Assembly: GCA_004009845.1 (NCBI GenBank)
Contig: RMBW01000045.1
Coordinates: 1 to 64,000, forward strand
DNA length: 64,000 bases
Direction of reading: 5' to 3'
DNA from: Davidsoniella eucalypti
Lineage: Eukaryota; Ascomycota; Sordariomycetes; Microascales; Ceratocystidaceae
Part shown: one piece after another, positions 47,639-58,881 of the stretch
Layout: every line of letters starts with the position of its first letter
Position numbering within the stretch: the first letter of the stretch is position 1
The notes under the pieces: model-generated
Told to the model about the DNA's origin: nothing
Databases searched by the model: none
Seen by the model: only the letters and a program-made list of their open reading frames with translations
Program-made: the position numbers and the translations under genes

Positions 47639-49327
47639 ATGCCGTCCTCCGTTGCCGGCTCTATAGACTCGCTGCCTTCGTCGCCAACCGCCTCCATCAT
47701 GTCATGGCCGCCGATGTCCCCGCGGGCGCGCGCCGTTGCTTGCACGCGAACCGTGTCGTTCGTGGCCGCTGTGCTGACGTCACTATGCGCTGGTTCTATT
47801 ACTGTCTTCTCGCTGTACGGCCATATCTTCCAGGAGCGCCTTCACTACACCCAGCTTCAGGTGAACGGCGTGGCCATCGGCAGCTCCATCGCCCTCTACC
47901 TCCCCGTTTCCGTGCTCGGCTTCGTCTGCGACCGCTACGGTACTGTGCCACTCTCGCTTCTGTCTGCTGTGCTATTTGGTGTTGGCTATGGCCTGGCCGC
48001 CGCTGTATATCGCTACGTCGACAATGTAGCCCAGCTGGGCTCCGGTAGCGGCCCCGCTTGGTCATACAGCATGATGGTATTTGCCTTTGTTTGCATCGGA
48101 GTCGGCACGTGCGCCATGTACCTTTCAGCTGTGGCTACCTGCGCTAAGAATTTTGGCCGGGGCAAGCACCGTGGACTTGCGCTCTCGTCGCCTATCGCTG
48201 GCTTTGGCCTCAGTGGCATTTGGCTGAGCCAGGTCGGCACCCGGTTCTTCAGCACCACAAGTGGCATCATGTTGCCTGCTGAGCTGGACGTATACCATTA
48301 CTTTATCTTCTTAGGAAGCTTGCTGACTGTAGTTGGCATTGCTGGCGCCTTTGTGCTGCGCGTGGTTGACGAAGATGACCTCATCGAAGAAGCTGTCGAG
48401 GAGCTCGAGCGCAGCGGATTCTTGGATCCTCCGCTACTGGCCCGTAGCGATAGCTCTGCCATGGACTACGGCTCGATTCACTCACACATCGACTCGGATG
48501 TTGAGGAGGACCCCCTGCTAGACTCACAGCGCAAAAAGAACTGGGTTCTCAACACCGAAACTAAGAGCTTCTTGCAGGACCGCACCATGTGGCTCTTTGC
48601 TATTGGCTTCCTCCTCATGATTGGACCCGGAGAGGCCTTCATCAACAACCTTGGCACCGTCATTTCTTCGCTCAACTCTGCTGGCTTTGTCGACCCTACC
48701 GCCGCTTTCCGTCCAACTTCACCTGCCACACATGTGTCGATTCTCAGCATCACAAGCACGGCGGCGCGCCTTCTTACAGGATCGTTGACTGATCTCCTTG
48801 CGCCGTCTCCAACCCACCAGCATATCCAACTTGAGGGCTCAGCTACTCTGACGCGTCCTAATTCGCGCTTCTCGATTTCCCGCATCGCCTTCCTGCTGAC
48901 TTTTGCTGGACTCCTTTCGATCGGCCTTCTCGCGCTGGCTTCTGGTGCTATCCAGGAGCACGGAGAGCGTTTTTGGATCGTGTCATCCCTCATCGGCGCC
49001 GGCTACGGCGCTGTATTCAGCTTGACGCCTATTATCATCACCATCATCTGGGGCGTGGAGAACTTTGCCACCAACTGGGGCATCGTAGCCATGCTTCCTG
49101 CCCTCGGCTCGACCTTCTGGGGTCTTGTCTATTCAGCCGTCTACCAGGCTGGTGCTGAGAATACGCCTGGCCTGGGCGGCGCTGAAAAGTCGATATTCTG
49201 CTATGGCGTTCAATGCTATGCGCCGACCTTCTGGGGCATGACAGCCACAGTCTGGGTAGCGAGCGGTCTCGTGCTGTTGGCCTGGAAGGGCCGCGGTGGC
49301 TGGGCTGAACGTGGTATCGTCATTTAA
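47639..49327 (+). CDS. MFS transporter, Mch1-like (monocarboxylate-permease-related)
   Basis: A single exon encodes 562 residues. After a Ser/Pro-rich cytosolic start (MPSSVAGSIDSLPSSPT), the first membrane helix reads VSFVAAVLTSLCAGSITVFS, followed by LYGHIFQERLHYTQLQVNG and the MFS loop motif GFVCDRYGTVPL. About twelve membrane helices are separated by a long acidic central loop (about residues 245-310). Helix 7 opens with the FAIGFLLMIGPGEAFINNLG segment that marks Mch1/nodulin-like transporters. The yeast homologue Mch1 is vacuolar and its substrate is not established; it does not seem to carry monocarboxylates despite the name. The frame is open upstream of 47,639 but without an ATG. Confidence 0.87.
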   Translation: MPSSVAGSIDSLPSSPTASIMSWPPMSPRARAVACTRTVSFVAAVLTSLCAGSITVFSLYGHIFQERLHYTQLQVNGVAIGSSIALYLPVSVLGFVCDRYGTVPLSLLSAVLFGVGYGLAAAVYRYVDNVAQLGSGSGPAWSYSMMVFAFVCIGVGTCAMYLSAVATCAKNFGRGKHRGLALSSPIAGFGLSGIWLSQVGTRFFSTTSGIMLPAELDVYHYFIFLGSLLTVVGIAGAFVLRVVDEDDLIEEAVEELERSGFLDPPLLARSDSSAMDYGSIHSHIDSDVEEDPLLDSQRKKNWVLNTETKSFLQDRTMWLFAIGFLLMIGPGEAFINNLGTVISSLNSAGFVDPTAAFRPTSPATHVSILSITSTAARLLTGSLTDLLAPSPTHQHIQLEGSATLTRPNSRFSISRIAFLLTFAGLLSIGLLALASGAIQEHGERFWIVSSLIGAGYGAVFSLTPIIITIIWGVENFATNWGIVAMLPALGSTFWGLVYSAVYQAGAENTPGLGGAEKSIFCYGVQCYAPTFWGMTATVWVASGLVLLAWKGRGGWAERGIVI

Positions 49328-49704
49328 GCACCATATCATGGTTGGAGTTGGAGTCTAGACGGACTGAACCGAGGCCGCACGACTTTTTGTATCTCATCTC
49401 TGTCTGTTTTTGTGCCGCACATAGTATATGCATTTTTTATTTTTATTCGGTTTACTAGCCCTTCTCTATTTCCAGATCTTGTTCTTGCTGCGTTTGATTC
49501 ATTTCACGTCATGGTTTTTCTCCGGCGTTTTATTCCTTTGGGTCATCTTCTTTACTATCATTTCCTATCATCTAGTTTCACTAAATTGCAACATGGGTTT
49601 TTGTTTTGTTTTCCGTTTATTTTGTTTCTTATTTCGTACACACTCTATATTACCAGATATCCTGTTTATCATTTGTCATCAATACAATCCGTGTTTATGC
49701 TTCA
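49328..49704. other. Intergenic space between convergent genes
   Basis: Strongly T-rich on the plus strand. It probably holds the 3' ends of the transporter and of the convergent OB-fold gene. Nothing else is seen. Confidence 0.5.
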
Positions 49705-50784
49705 CTACAAAGTATCCCACCATTGCCGTAAATGTGCTGTGTTACACCATGGAAACTGTTGCAAGTCAGTATACCACCACCTCTGTCCTGTCAACGGCCG
49801 ATCGCTTTCGTATTTATTGAGAGATCCGCCCTCATATGTGTGATTCTTGACGCCCACTAAAAGTATAGGAACTCCAAGTGACGGCTCAAAGCCCTTGGGG
49901 TCGAGGAAAACCGTCAATCGTACAGGTGTCGAACAGGATGGATCGACGAGTCGGACAACGCGCTGAAGCGGTGCCAAAGGAAGACCTGACTCGATGGGAC
50001 CGAGTGAGGCAACGATGGCTAGCACGTTACAGGTCCAGTTACATTTATACGGCAAGTAAGGAATGGATCCGAGCGGCGTAAGCTTGAGTGGGTAAGAGAT
50101 GTCGTGCCATTTGCGGAAGAGGGCGATGGGATGGATGCCGGGAGCTATGGCAGAGTCGACTGTGGGTTTGTAAGAGGGATCTGGTGGTGGAACTGGGCGA
50201 TTTATGGCGGGCTGAGCAGCAGCGGGAGGAGAAACAGAAATATCTTGTGGTGGATCAGCATGTGTAGTCGTAGTCAATGATGGCGAGCTGAGCGGATAAA
50301 AGAACGACTTGTCAAACTGCATATCGCTTAAACTGATGGAGGGCACAGATGGTTCCTCAGGCCGAACTTGCTGTGGGGTGGGTTCCTCGGCAACTGTATC
50401 CACGTCATCTTGCATATTTCCACGTATTGCACCCTGTTGCCCGATTACTTCTAACCTCTCAACATCGAGGAAAACCAAGACGCGTCCCTCTTCCGCCGCC
50501 GACGCTTGCCCAACCACGACATCAAAGCGACTAATGTCCACGATACTACCAATCGCTATCTCTCCCTTCTTGACTAAGCCGTGTAACGGGCGCCGTAGGA
50601 GGGCTTGGATACATAGCTCGCCGTCGCCAAGAAGCAGGCGGACAGCTGGGAGGGCTTTGGTGGGCAGGTCAAGATACTGCAGTTCTTCGACCACGAGCGT
50701 TAGATGTGTGAGGGCGACGCCGTCATCACTTAGTAACGCGCCGAGGACAGGGCGAACGGCAGATTCTGCAGCTGTAGTGGACAT
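49705..50784 (-). CDS. OB-fold protein resembling the RPA1 (RPA70) N-terminus; function unknown
   Basis: A single exon of 359 residues. Residues about 20-115 look like the RPA70N fold: LTLVVEELQYLDL, a VRLLLGDGELCIQALL stretch matching the family's SDG...AML pattern, HGLVKKGEIAIGSIVDISRF and VLVFLDVERLEVI. A Pro/Thr-rich linker (about 130-220) follows. A second region (about 230-345) has an OB-like pattern, CNWTCNVLAIVASLG, VRLVDPSCSTPVRLTVFL and ILLVGVKNHTYEGGSLNKYE. No zinc-binding C-terminal domain is present and the protein is about half the length of RPA1. It may be a divergent single-stranded DNA-binding or telomere-type factor. This is by pattern recall only. The 3' end is convergent with the transporter gene. 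Confidence 0.6.
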   Translation of the reverse strand: MSTTAAESAVRPVLGALLSDDGVALTHLTLVVEELQYLDLPTKALPAVRLLLGDGELCIQALLRRPLHGLVKKGEIAIGSIVDISRFDVVVGQASAAEEGRVLVFLDVERLEVIGQQGAIRGNMQDDVDTVAEEPTPQQVRPEEPSVPSISLSDMQFDKSFFYPLSSPSLTTTTHADPPQDISVSPPAAAQPAINRPVPPPDPSYKPTVDSAIAPGIHPIALFRKWHDISYPLKLTPLGSIPYLPYKCNWTCNVLAIVASLGPIESGLPLAPLQRVVRLVDPSCSTPVRLTVFLDPKGFEPSLGVPILLVGVKNHTYEGGSLNKYESDRPLTGQRWWYTDLQQFPWCNTAHLRQWWDTL

Positions 50785-51278
50785 GATAAGGCAGTTCCTC
50801 CGGCCACTATACTGCCCCCCCCCCCTACCCCTTCACCCTTTCAGATTTCCTTTTCTTGAAGTAGAGGATGATAGCTTCCGGAATAAATGGTTAGATAGGG
50901 CGAAGGCGGTTTGGGTGATGTGTCATTTAGGTCATAATTATACCGCAAGTGCGGGAAAATAAATAAAAAGGTTGGAAAAAGGGAAGCTTAGGAAGTGCTC
51001 TATAAGCCGCCTTGCCTTAAAATTTGTGCTAAAATAAGCCAGGCATAGAATGGCGGTAGAAAATGCAATTGCCAATAATACTCGACAAGTTACACGGACT
51101 TGCGAACTTTAGATAAATGTGGGGCTCGAATGGCTAGATCGGACCGAGACGGAAGGAGCGCCACCTCCTTAGGATGAACTTTATAAAGTGGTTGTTTGTT
51201 GGTCCTCTCTCACTCGACGACACCATCTTTTGCTATCGATACTGCAATTTAAGCTATTCTACTCTACTCCTCCAAAAC
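50785..51278. promoter_or_regulatory. Divergent promoter region of the OB-fold and bisphosphate nucleotidase genes
   Basis: A run of twelve or more C sits just upstream of the OB-fold gene start at about 50,814-50,825. TATAAAG at 51,182-51,188 lies about 95 bp before the nucleotidase ATG at 51,279. That TATA position argues against using an in-frame ATG at 51,174. Confidence 0.45.
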
Positions 51279-52349
51279 ATGTCAATGGAACGCGAAACCG
51301 CAGTTGCCGTGGACGCTCTGCGCCAGGCCTCCCGTCTCAGCCTTGCTGTACTTGCCTACACTAACAAGGGCGTGCATAGTAAAGACGACCTTTCGCCTGT
51401 AACAGTGGCCGACTTTGCCATTCAGGCCCTTCTCAGCACGACCTTTGCGGCGCATTTCCCCACTGACGGTCTTGTGGGCGAAGAAGATGCTGCCGCGCTA
51501 CGTGAAGACTCTGCGCTATTGGCCCGTGTCGTCTCTGAGCTACGCTCTATCGCTGACACAATGCCTAAGGACTCTCTTGCGCGCATTCCCACACAGCCTG
51601 ACGAGGTGTGTGTGGCCATTGACCGCTGTGGTGCTGGGTCGCCCGTGGGCGGACGCCGTACGTGGGTATTCGACCCTATCGATGGTACCCAGGCCTTCAT
51701 CCGTAATGAGTTATACGCTATCAACATTGGTCTAGTGGCAGACGGCGCACAGCTCTTTGGCGCAGTCGGCTGTCCGAATCTCGATGCTGATACTGTCTCA
51801 GGCCCCATCACTAACGCTAGCGTCTCGACAACTAACGGCAGTATCTTCATCGCCGTCAAGGGAGCCGGCGCCTACGTACAGCCAATCGAAGTGTCTTCGC
51901 CAGCCATTTCTCCACGTCGTTTGCAGAAGCACACGGAAGCGGCGGATCCTATCGTCTTGGTGGGCTGTGCTAGTATGCCAAAGAGCGCTCACGATGCCTT
52001 GCATCAGCGAGTGGCCGGGTCGCTGGGCGCATCGTTTCCGGGCAGTGACTTGATCTCGTGGGTTGTCCGCTATTGTGCTTTGGCGCTGGGAGCGGGAAAT
52101 GCCGCTGCTTGGGTCTATTTGAAGCCAGAACGCCGCAGCAAGATCTGGGATCATGCCGGCGCGCAGCTGGTGTACACAGAGACTGGTGGAAAGGCCACGG
52201 ATACTCGCGGTCGGCCAATGGACTTTGCCGCTGGTCGCTTGATGAGTGAAAATTACGGAATTCTGGCTGCTGATGAAACTATCTATGATAAAGTCAAGAC
52301 GAATCTTCATGCAGCAATGCGGGAGTTTGAGCGCAAAGAAATTGAGTAG
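51279..52349 (+). CDS. met22: 3'(2'),5'-bisphosphate nucleotidase (Met22/Hal2-like)
   Basis: The enzyme hydrolyses 3'-phosphoadenosine 5'-phosphate (PAP) to AMP and phosphate, removing an inhibitory by-product of sulfate assimilation. The yeast form is Mg-dependent and inhibited by Li and Na. The single exon gives 356 residues, the family's normal size. Metal-site motifs are GEED (67-70), DPIDGT (132-137) and, near the C-terminus, WDHAGAQLVYTETGGKATD. An N-terminal PVTVADFAIQ element is also typical. An in-frame ATG 35 codons upstream (51,174) would precede a probable TATAAAG box and add a poorly conserved leader, so 51,279 is preferred. A LINE relic begins within about 230 bp of the stop. 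Confidence 0.93.
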   Translation: MSMERETAVAVDALRQASRLSLAVLAYTNKGVHSKDDLSPVTVADFAIQALLSTTFAAHFPTDGLVGEEDAAALREDSALLARVVSELRSIADTMPKDSLARIPTQPDEVCVAIDRCGAGSPVGGRRTWVFDPIDGTQAFIRNELYAINIGLVADGAQLFGAVGCPNLDADTVSGPITNASVSTTNGSIFIAVKGAGAYVQPIEVSSPAISPRRLQKHTEAADPIVLVGCASMPKSAHDALHQRVAGSLGASFPGSDLISWVVRYCALALGAGNAAAWVYLKPERRSKIWDHAGAQLVYTETGGKATDTRGRPMDFAAGRLMSENYGILAADETIYDKVKTNLHAAMREFERKEIE

Positions 52350-52576
52350 AAAGCTAAGTGTGCAACACACCAATCGTTTGTTTGAACATATCTCGTAGTA
52401 ACCCTAATATATACACACACTTTACTTATACTGTATATGTAACCCTACTATGTATATAAATCGTGATATTCGTTGTAGACTGTCTCAACAACATTTTTTT
52501 GCGAAAAATACTGCTATATTTCCAAATAACTTCTACTTTTACTAAAAAGTACAATCCCGATATCTGCCTTTACAAA

Positions 52577-54065
52577 ATGCTCCTTGCGGGCTGTGAAGGC
52601 GCGCTGGCCGCCCTCAACAAGCGAATGCTGGCCGCCAAAACGATCTCGTTGCTCCTAGAAGACGCGTTGCAGCAGATAAATTCGCGCAAAAACACCGAAA
52701 CTTAGACCGAGTTTTGCAATATGCTATTCAAGGCTGTATCTGATACAACTGAGAACAAGGTCACGGAGTTCATATACAACTCCAACACACCTGCCCCCTC
52801 GTCGACCGACAGGCCGTCCTCCCCACCCAAAGCCGCCCCTCAAAAGGCCCCCCCGAAGGCAGACCCGCCTACGACACCCGCAAGCGTCCCTACCTCCCCC
52901 CCCGAAGGTAGCCTGGCCCGCTCAGCCTCCTCACTCGAAGAGGACCGACAAAGCTGATCCTGCGCCCATTCTTGAGAGAAAGAGAGCGCCAGAAGGTGAG
53001 CACCCTGCCGCCTCTAACCCGAAGTCCCCCCAGACCTCATACGCTGCCGCTCTGGCATCCTCAGACGGTAGCACCAACAAAACGATCGACCTGCGGGCCA
53101 AAAAGCCCACAGTACAGAAAACCAAACCAGGTAACTCGTCTTCTGGCTCCTTCAGAATTTTTCTTCGTCTGCCGGCGAACTCCCCCCAAAGACTCTGGGG
53201 CGCCGCGGAAACCAAAAACCTGTTGGTCAGACACCTAGATGTCTGTGCGAGCGACATAAAGCTCGTCAAACAAGCAAACTCCGGCTTCTCCCTGCCCTTC
53301 GACAAAAAGACCGCGATGATTGCGGCTCTGCTAAGGATGGACAAAGTAGCAACTGTTTTCAGCGGGTGCACAGTTGATACCGCAGCTAGGTGGTACACCT
53401 ACGTGGTAAACCGGGTTCCCAAAAACATTAGGAACATTGTCGGTCAGGTCAGCCTGGTGACTCTTTCTAAGATCCAGGAAGAGATCGAAAGCCAGTTAGG
53501 TGTGAAGGCCACTCGCGTGGCCTTGTCCCGACACAACTGCGACACAACAACAACTCTCTCGGTGGTTTTCTCACTAGAGAGACCACTAAGATCCTCCCTG
53601 AAACTCTTCGGGTCCAGTGCTCCGGCGGCCAAAGCCAGGCACCATGAACAAGTCCACCAGTGTGACGCCTGCTTCGGGTTCCACCGAACAGAAGGCTGCC
53701 CCAGGAAAGAACTATGCCCTAACTGCGGTCAGCGGCAGCACACAACTCCCTGCCCAAGGCCAGTCACCTGCGTAAACTGCCTTGGCCCACACGTCTCAAA
53801 GGATCTAAGCTGCCCAGTCCGCCCTTCTTTCAAGAACGGCACTGTACGCTTTCTCCCGACTGAGACTGTGAAGAAGATCCGGGCCAATTTTACTCAAAAA
53901 CCGGTGCCCGCCTCCCCCGGGCCCACATCCGAACCAATGACCATGGACGTAGATGAGTCCACCACCAATGACGCCGCTCCTACATCCCCCCGGGAGGTAG
54001 CCATGGAAATGACATGCAACGCCAACGCCAACACCACCCTCCCTCCCACTGTATCTGAATGTTAG
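52577..54065 (+). pseudogene. LINE A ORF1 (gag-like, CCHC zinc knuckles), one stop and one frameshift
   Basis: The frame opens with MLLAGCEGALAALNKR, meets a TAG at 52,703, continues in the same frame to 52,957 and shifts near 52,940 into the frame that runs to 54,065. The middle is Pro/Ala/Ser-rich. The C-terminal part carries three cysteine-rich knuckles (CDACFGFHRTEGC, CPNCGQRQHTTPC, CVNCLGPHVSKDLSC), typical of nucleic-acid-binding ORF1 proteins. The stop overlaps the ORF2 start (ATGTTAG), an arrangement known from coupled translation in such elements. Confidence 0.75.
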
Positions 54066-54470
54066 GACAACCTAATAGAATGATCCGTGGACAGGAAGCC
54101 CCCAATCGCCGCCCCCACCTTGTCAGCTTATTCCAAGAAAACGTAGGTAGGGGTGGCCCGGCGCACGACCTTGCCCTCCACCTAGCGGAGACAAACAAAG
54201 CTGATATGGTTCTAATTCAAGAGCCCTTCACCTTCATGGACAGGCACGGCGCCTACACCTACACCGTAAAGGGACACACCAATTGGGATACTTACAAACC
54301 AATTGCCGGTCCAGAAACCCGTCCCAGAGCTGTTACCTACATTAGAAAAACGCTGAACCTCCAACCGGTGCAACTCTGCCCGGCCAGGACGGGACTGCGT
54401 TTGGCTAAGGATATCTAACAGTGGAAGGGACTTTCAAATTATAAATGTGTACAAACACAACCAAACCTCC
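54059..54470 (+). pseudogene. LINE A ORF2 fragment: truncated APE-like endonuclease
   Basis: ORF2 begins at the ATG overlapping the ORF1 stop. QENVGRGGPAHDLALHLAET followed by MVLIQEPF matches the start of Tad1-type endonucleases. The frame stops at 54,418, but a shifted frame continues with DFQIINVYKHNQ, the next conserved endonuclease block, so a frameshift lies near 54,405. After that the sequence jumps to the element's 3' end. Confidence 0.7.
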
Positions 54471-55142
54471 ACGTGATCCACATAGAGACGTAAAATGATA
54501 AAAAAATTAAAAAAAAAGATTTTAGGTTTAGTTTTATATTTGAATACATTTTTCTACCTAATCCGGTTAATAAGTCTGTAGCACAACTAGTATTTGTCAT
54601 TGCAATCATTGTAATGGTAACCCAGTAGTTTCTATTCATTAAAAATTACATAACAAGAGAGTGGAGGGAAATCTTTCATTTGAACATAAGCCAAAAACCT
54701 GATGAGACAAAAAGTAACAAGTAGAAAAACAACGTAAATTAGACAAAGTAGGAAAATATAACAATAAAAGTACAATTGTAGTAAAACAGAAAGAGAAACT
54801 TGGAAGATATCCTAACACTGAAAGCGAGCAAGCTCAAGCTCAATCCCAACCTCTCTACAATTCCATCCAGCAAAGAACATAGGGTCAGCTTAAGCTCACG
54901 AATCTCTAAACTCGGGATGCTAATTGAGTATATTGAACAGCATCTTGACGGCGATTGAAGGGCTCCTCAACAGCTACACTCGCTAGACGGCTATGTTGAT
55001 CGATAGCGCATCATGGAAATAGTGGATATGGAGGCCATTTGGTCAGCTCAAACTCCAGTATATCGAAAAGATCATCCGCAGAATCTGGATACATGTCGCC
55101 CGCCAAGGTCGACGACACAGGCTATATGCTGCTAATAGTAGT

Positions 55143-58048
55143 CTAGTCATCATGAGTCATGGAATCGACATCTGCTCCTTTCTCGATCAAGAACTTGGCA
55201 ACATCAAGATTGCCTTGAGAGCAAGCTGAGATAAGAGCAGTACGACCAAAAGCAGTCGCAAGATTGACATCTGCTCCTTTCTCGATCAAGAGTTTGGCAA
55301 CATCAAGATGGCCTTCCGAGCAAGCTGAGATAAGAGCAGTACAACCAAAAGCAGTCTCAAGATTGACATCAGCTCCTTTGTCGATCAAGATCTTGGCAAC
55401 ATCAAGATGACCTTCTGAGCAAGATAAAGTAAGAGCCGTATGACCCCCAAAAGTCTCATAATTGACATCAGCTCCATTATTAATCAAATGAGTAGCATAT
55501 TCACCACGCTTGGGCGACTTTGTGGAAATACCACAGACATGGCTACACCAATTATTTCTGACATAGGCGCTGAATACCAGAGCTTTAGTGTCGCTGTTAT
55601 TGTCGGCTTGAGACTTGAGGGCATCCTGTACTTCTGGAAGAGAGAGATATTTACAGCAGATATCGGCCAAAATGTCATTGGTTGTCTCTGGAATACAGGA
55701 AAGAGGTTGCTCATGTATCAGAATGTTGTTTTGTAACAAAAACTCTTTCGCCGTTTGGTGTATCAGATAAATCGTTGATTCCTTGACGAAAACAAATAGG
55801 CCACTTAAGTCTCGTAATCTCTCCTCAATGTGGGTTGAGTGAGCAGTAGAATCTTGAAGGGAAGCAGAATCTCCAAGCTTCAAATGCATTGCAACCCTCA
55901 TTTCGGCAACTGTCAATGGTCGTAGTGCACCAACAACAATTTGAAGAATGAGAATGGATTGTTGAAGGTTGGTGGGCTTGATTCGCTGAAGGATATTTCT
56001 GTAGGCTTCCTTCACCGTAGTAGGAACTAGATCAATGGCGTCATGTTGAAACTCAAGTCCTTTTGACGTCAGCTTGATTTGCTGTAGTACCAGGCTGATC
56101 CACAGATATGTACGGTTTTCCATGCTGAGAAGCATTTCTTCTATCTTGTCACAGTGATGTTGAGCTATGCCGAGCTCTCTAATCCGAGATTTAGCAAATA
56201 GATCGATCTCAGCCCGAATTTGGTGGTCTTCTTCGTCCATAGGAAGCTTGATTCGAGGGAAAGTTTCGATCGTGGGAAGGAACTCAGCATGTATATCCCA
56301 GTAGGGACGACTTGTGAACAAAATCTTCAGCCACGATGGCTTTCTCTGATCTTTGGTCTTCTTGAACCACTCAGTGGCCAACTTAATCAATGTAGATTGA
56401 TCTTTGTGGTTGCACTCATCTAAGGCATCGATGACAATGAATGTGTTCGTGAAGTCTGCATCGGCAACAGCTGCAAGTAAAACCCGCCAAAGTGCATCCA
56501 CCTCAGTCCGAAGTCTAGTTCCGTTCTCCTTCCAAGGGATCAAGGCGTGTCTTTGTAGGGAAGGCTGGTGACAAAAAAGCTGGTGTAAGATAGCACAGAG
56601 AGCCGTGGCAAGACTACTTTGTTCCTCATTGTTTTTGAAGAAAAAGTAACAAACTGAAACTGAAACTGAAGACGGCGGTGAAGGTGGCGCCTGTGAAAAT
56701 TGTTTGTCGATGAGGAACCTGCTCAAGACTGACTTTCCACAACCTGGATCAGCGGAGATCCAAAGAAGGTCGTCGTTTGTGTTGTCGAGCCAGCTGGTAA
56801 ATTTGTCATTCGACAGAATCCAAACACATGTCCCGTCTACAGCTTGTGGGTTGATGTCTTTATGTACCGTGTAAGAACTAGTTTTCAAGTCCTGATGGCA
56901 TTTAGATAGTTCGAGTTCCTCTTCCCTGTCGATCCTTTGTGAGTTCTGATCGATGACTCGATCCGTGATTTTAGTGATGCTGTCGACTAGCTCTCCTGTA
57001 AAGATAAACATGTTAGAATGCTTTATCTAATGGAAGTGACTTGGTTCAAGAGGGCTTTGGTAAACATACCGATAGCTTCCAAGGCCGGTGCCATTGTATT
57101 TATATTGCTCTTTTGCACATAGCCTAGGAGCTCTTTGGCATACGCAGCAGCAGAAAGAGCCGCATAGCCATGCCAGTCGTCCTTTTTATGGGTATCTGCA
57201 TAATCCGAAATGCCCCGAATAACCAGACATGGGAATTGCTGTGTTATGCCAGCAGCTTCCATTTCGACACATATAGCGCCGATCTCCTGACGCAACAGGT
57301 CACGTCGACTTGCATCTCTCATCACAGAGTTTCCTGATGCGATGATGCCATAGTGTACTTGCGGGTCGTCGTCTTCGCGTTCCGGTCTTGTCAACTCCCA
57401 TTCCTGAGGACAAGAGTCACAAGTTGGAGAATCGGATGGATGCGTGTGGTGTGAATAGAATAGTCGATCGCTTTCTGAGTCGGGTCTTCTAAAATACTTC
57501 TTGGTCTTGTTACTTTGCGATATCGCCTTCTCAATATATTTGGGAAAAACAGGGTCATCCATGTCTAGAGCGGATTTGAAGACGTTTACTGCCAAACGTA
57601 AAGTATTCGGGAGAGAATTTAGCTGGCCTTGTCGTTGAAACTGGCCTTCATTCAGTAGTTTGCCAAAATCATATTGGACAACACCACCGAAGGTATCCGT
57701 GGGTATACCAACCACGATATCTCCAAGTCGAATATCATGTTTGATGGAGGGAATTCCAGCACCGATTCCCACCATAAGTATGAATCGGAGAGATGTTGGG
57801 AAAGCGTGTGCCATGCTTGTAGCAGCTGCAGCCGCAGGGGACTGGCCAGTCGATGGTAGACAAGCTAGAACAACATTATGTTCTCCAATAAGCCCATAGA
57901 TATAACTGTTGGGATCTGCAGAAGACTGGTTTGGGGGACCTCTGAACTCTTTATCAAGCATGAGCCTGGCGGCAGATAGTTCTTCAGGTAAGGCACAAAT
58001 CCAGCCAATCTCGTAGTCGTCTCTTCCTGGGCATAGTCGAGACTCCAT
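55143..58048 (-). CDS. NLR-like protein, short paralogue: PNP/UDP-like domain, NACHT, 3 ankyrin repeats
   Basis: Exons 58,048-57,070 and 56,995-55,143, with the same 74-bp intron as the left copy, give about 943 residues. The phosphorylase-like domain differs from the left copy at roughly 18 of 326 residues by eye, with a cluster around the NSLPNTLRLAVNVFK segment. All nucleotide-binding motifs are retained: GCGKS, VIDALDEC, FTSRPYWDI. The NACHT-proximal region shows a small indel near IDKQFSQAPPSPPS. Only three ankyrin units follow (residues 843-941). Units 2 and 3 carry FGCTALISAC and FGRTALISAC, a form not found in the left array. The last residues VDSMTHDD match the left copy. The frame is fully open, so the gene is probably functional or recently so. 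Its sensor may be too short for the partner recognised by the long form, or it may work as a partner of it. Confidence 0.92.
55152..55448 (-). repeat. Three-unit ankyrin array of the right NLR gene
   Basis: Three 99-bp units occupy the position held by 47 in the left copy. Unit 1 (GGHTALTLSCSEGHLDVAKI) matches left unit 1 almost exactly, and the last unit ends as the left one does. The middle differs from every left unit. Confidence 0.92.
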
Positions 58049-58881
58049 GGCGAAAGATGCTGCTTTTGGGGTTATATTAAAAGCGTATAAAAGAAGAAAA
58101 TGGGGAGAAAACGGCTCTTAAGTGGCGAAGAAGATGAACGTGCAGACTGCAAATGAAGAAAAGTCAATATGGTGATAGTCTGTAATGTGAGGGGTAATGT
58201 CGATATTTCCCAAATCTCAAGAAGTTACATAGGCAACCCAACCTGTGCCTAAACGAGGATTTCATGCCTAATCTATTGTAACTTTGGCCAAAGCCAACCA
58301 TTTTTCAGTTACCTTATGTCAGCAAATACTCATTGCTTACCATCGCTTATGGCTATGGCGTAAGATAGACCGTAAAGGCCAGATTAGTAGATTGACCAGA
58401 CCTTAACAGTAGAACAATGCCGAGATACCAAGAAATACAATTCAACATTGCCCTACAAAAACCGAGTGAAACATGTAACTGGTTATGTTAGATAAACACT
58501 TTCTAGGGAAGAAATATCTCAAGTGCATAGGGCTAGTTCAAAAGAGCCTCCATTTCTTGTATGTAGCATTTAGCTGTTTGGTAGACCTTTAAAGATAACT
58601 GCAGCTATGTTATGTTCTCAGTACTTGGATCATGTTTAATAACAACGTGAACATTCAGAGTTGGGCATCCCGAACCTTCAAAAGGTTACCATTCGAGTGT
58701 AAGTTCGTCTCCTCAAGGTGAGTATGTGGACGGGACCCAAGAGGTAATTTTATCTCAAAAGTACTGCTCCGAGTAGTGAATCCGCACATTATTATCATTA
58801 TTACTACCATGATTCTATCTATGTAAATACAAAGCCAACACTACAAACAATACAAGTCTCTCAAATTAAACACGGTATGTA
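58049..58881. promoter_or_regulatory. Duplicated upstream region of the right NLR gene
   Basis: This matches the left intergenic region 23,175-23,999 with scattered substitutions. The two NLR genes therefore start with nearly the same regulatory DNA. No other gene is seen. Confidence 0.5.

Larger units (their letters stand above)
52465..54520 (+). mobile_element. LINE relic A (Tad1-like non-LTR retrotransposon), internally deleted
   Basis: Coding order on the plus strand is ORF1 with zinc knuckles, then the start of ORF2 with an APE-type endonuclease, then directly a 3' end (ATCCACATAGAGACGTAAAA and an A-rich tail to about 54,518). The rest of the endonuclease, the reverse transcriptase and any RNase H are absent, so it cannot move on its own. 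The 5' limit is uncertain; the first recognisable ORF1 codon is at 52,577. The right copy of the segmental duplication starts about 8 bp after the tail. Confidence 0.8.

Noticed and set aside
51174..51278. Upstream in-frame ATG for the bisphosphate nucleotidase
   Set aside because: It lies before a TATAAAG element and would add 35 residues unlike the family start.
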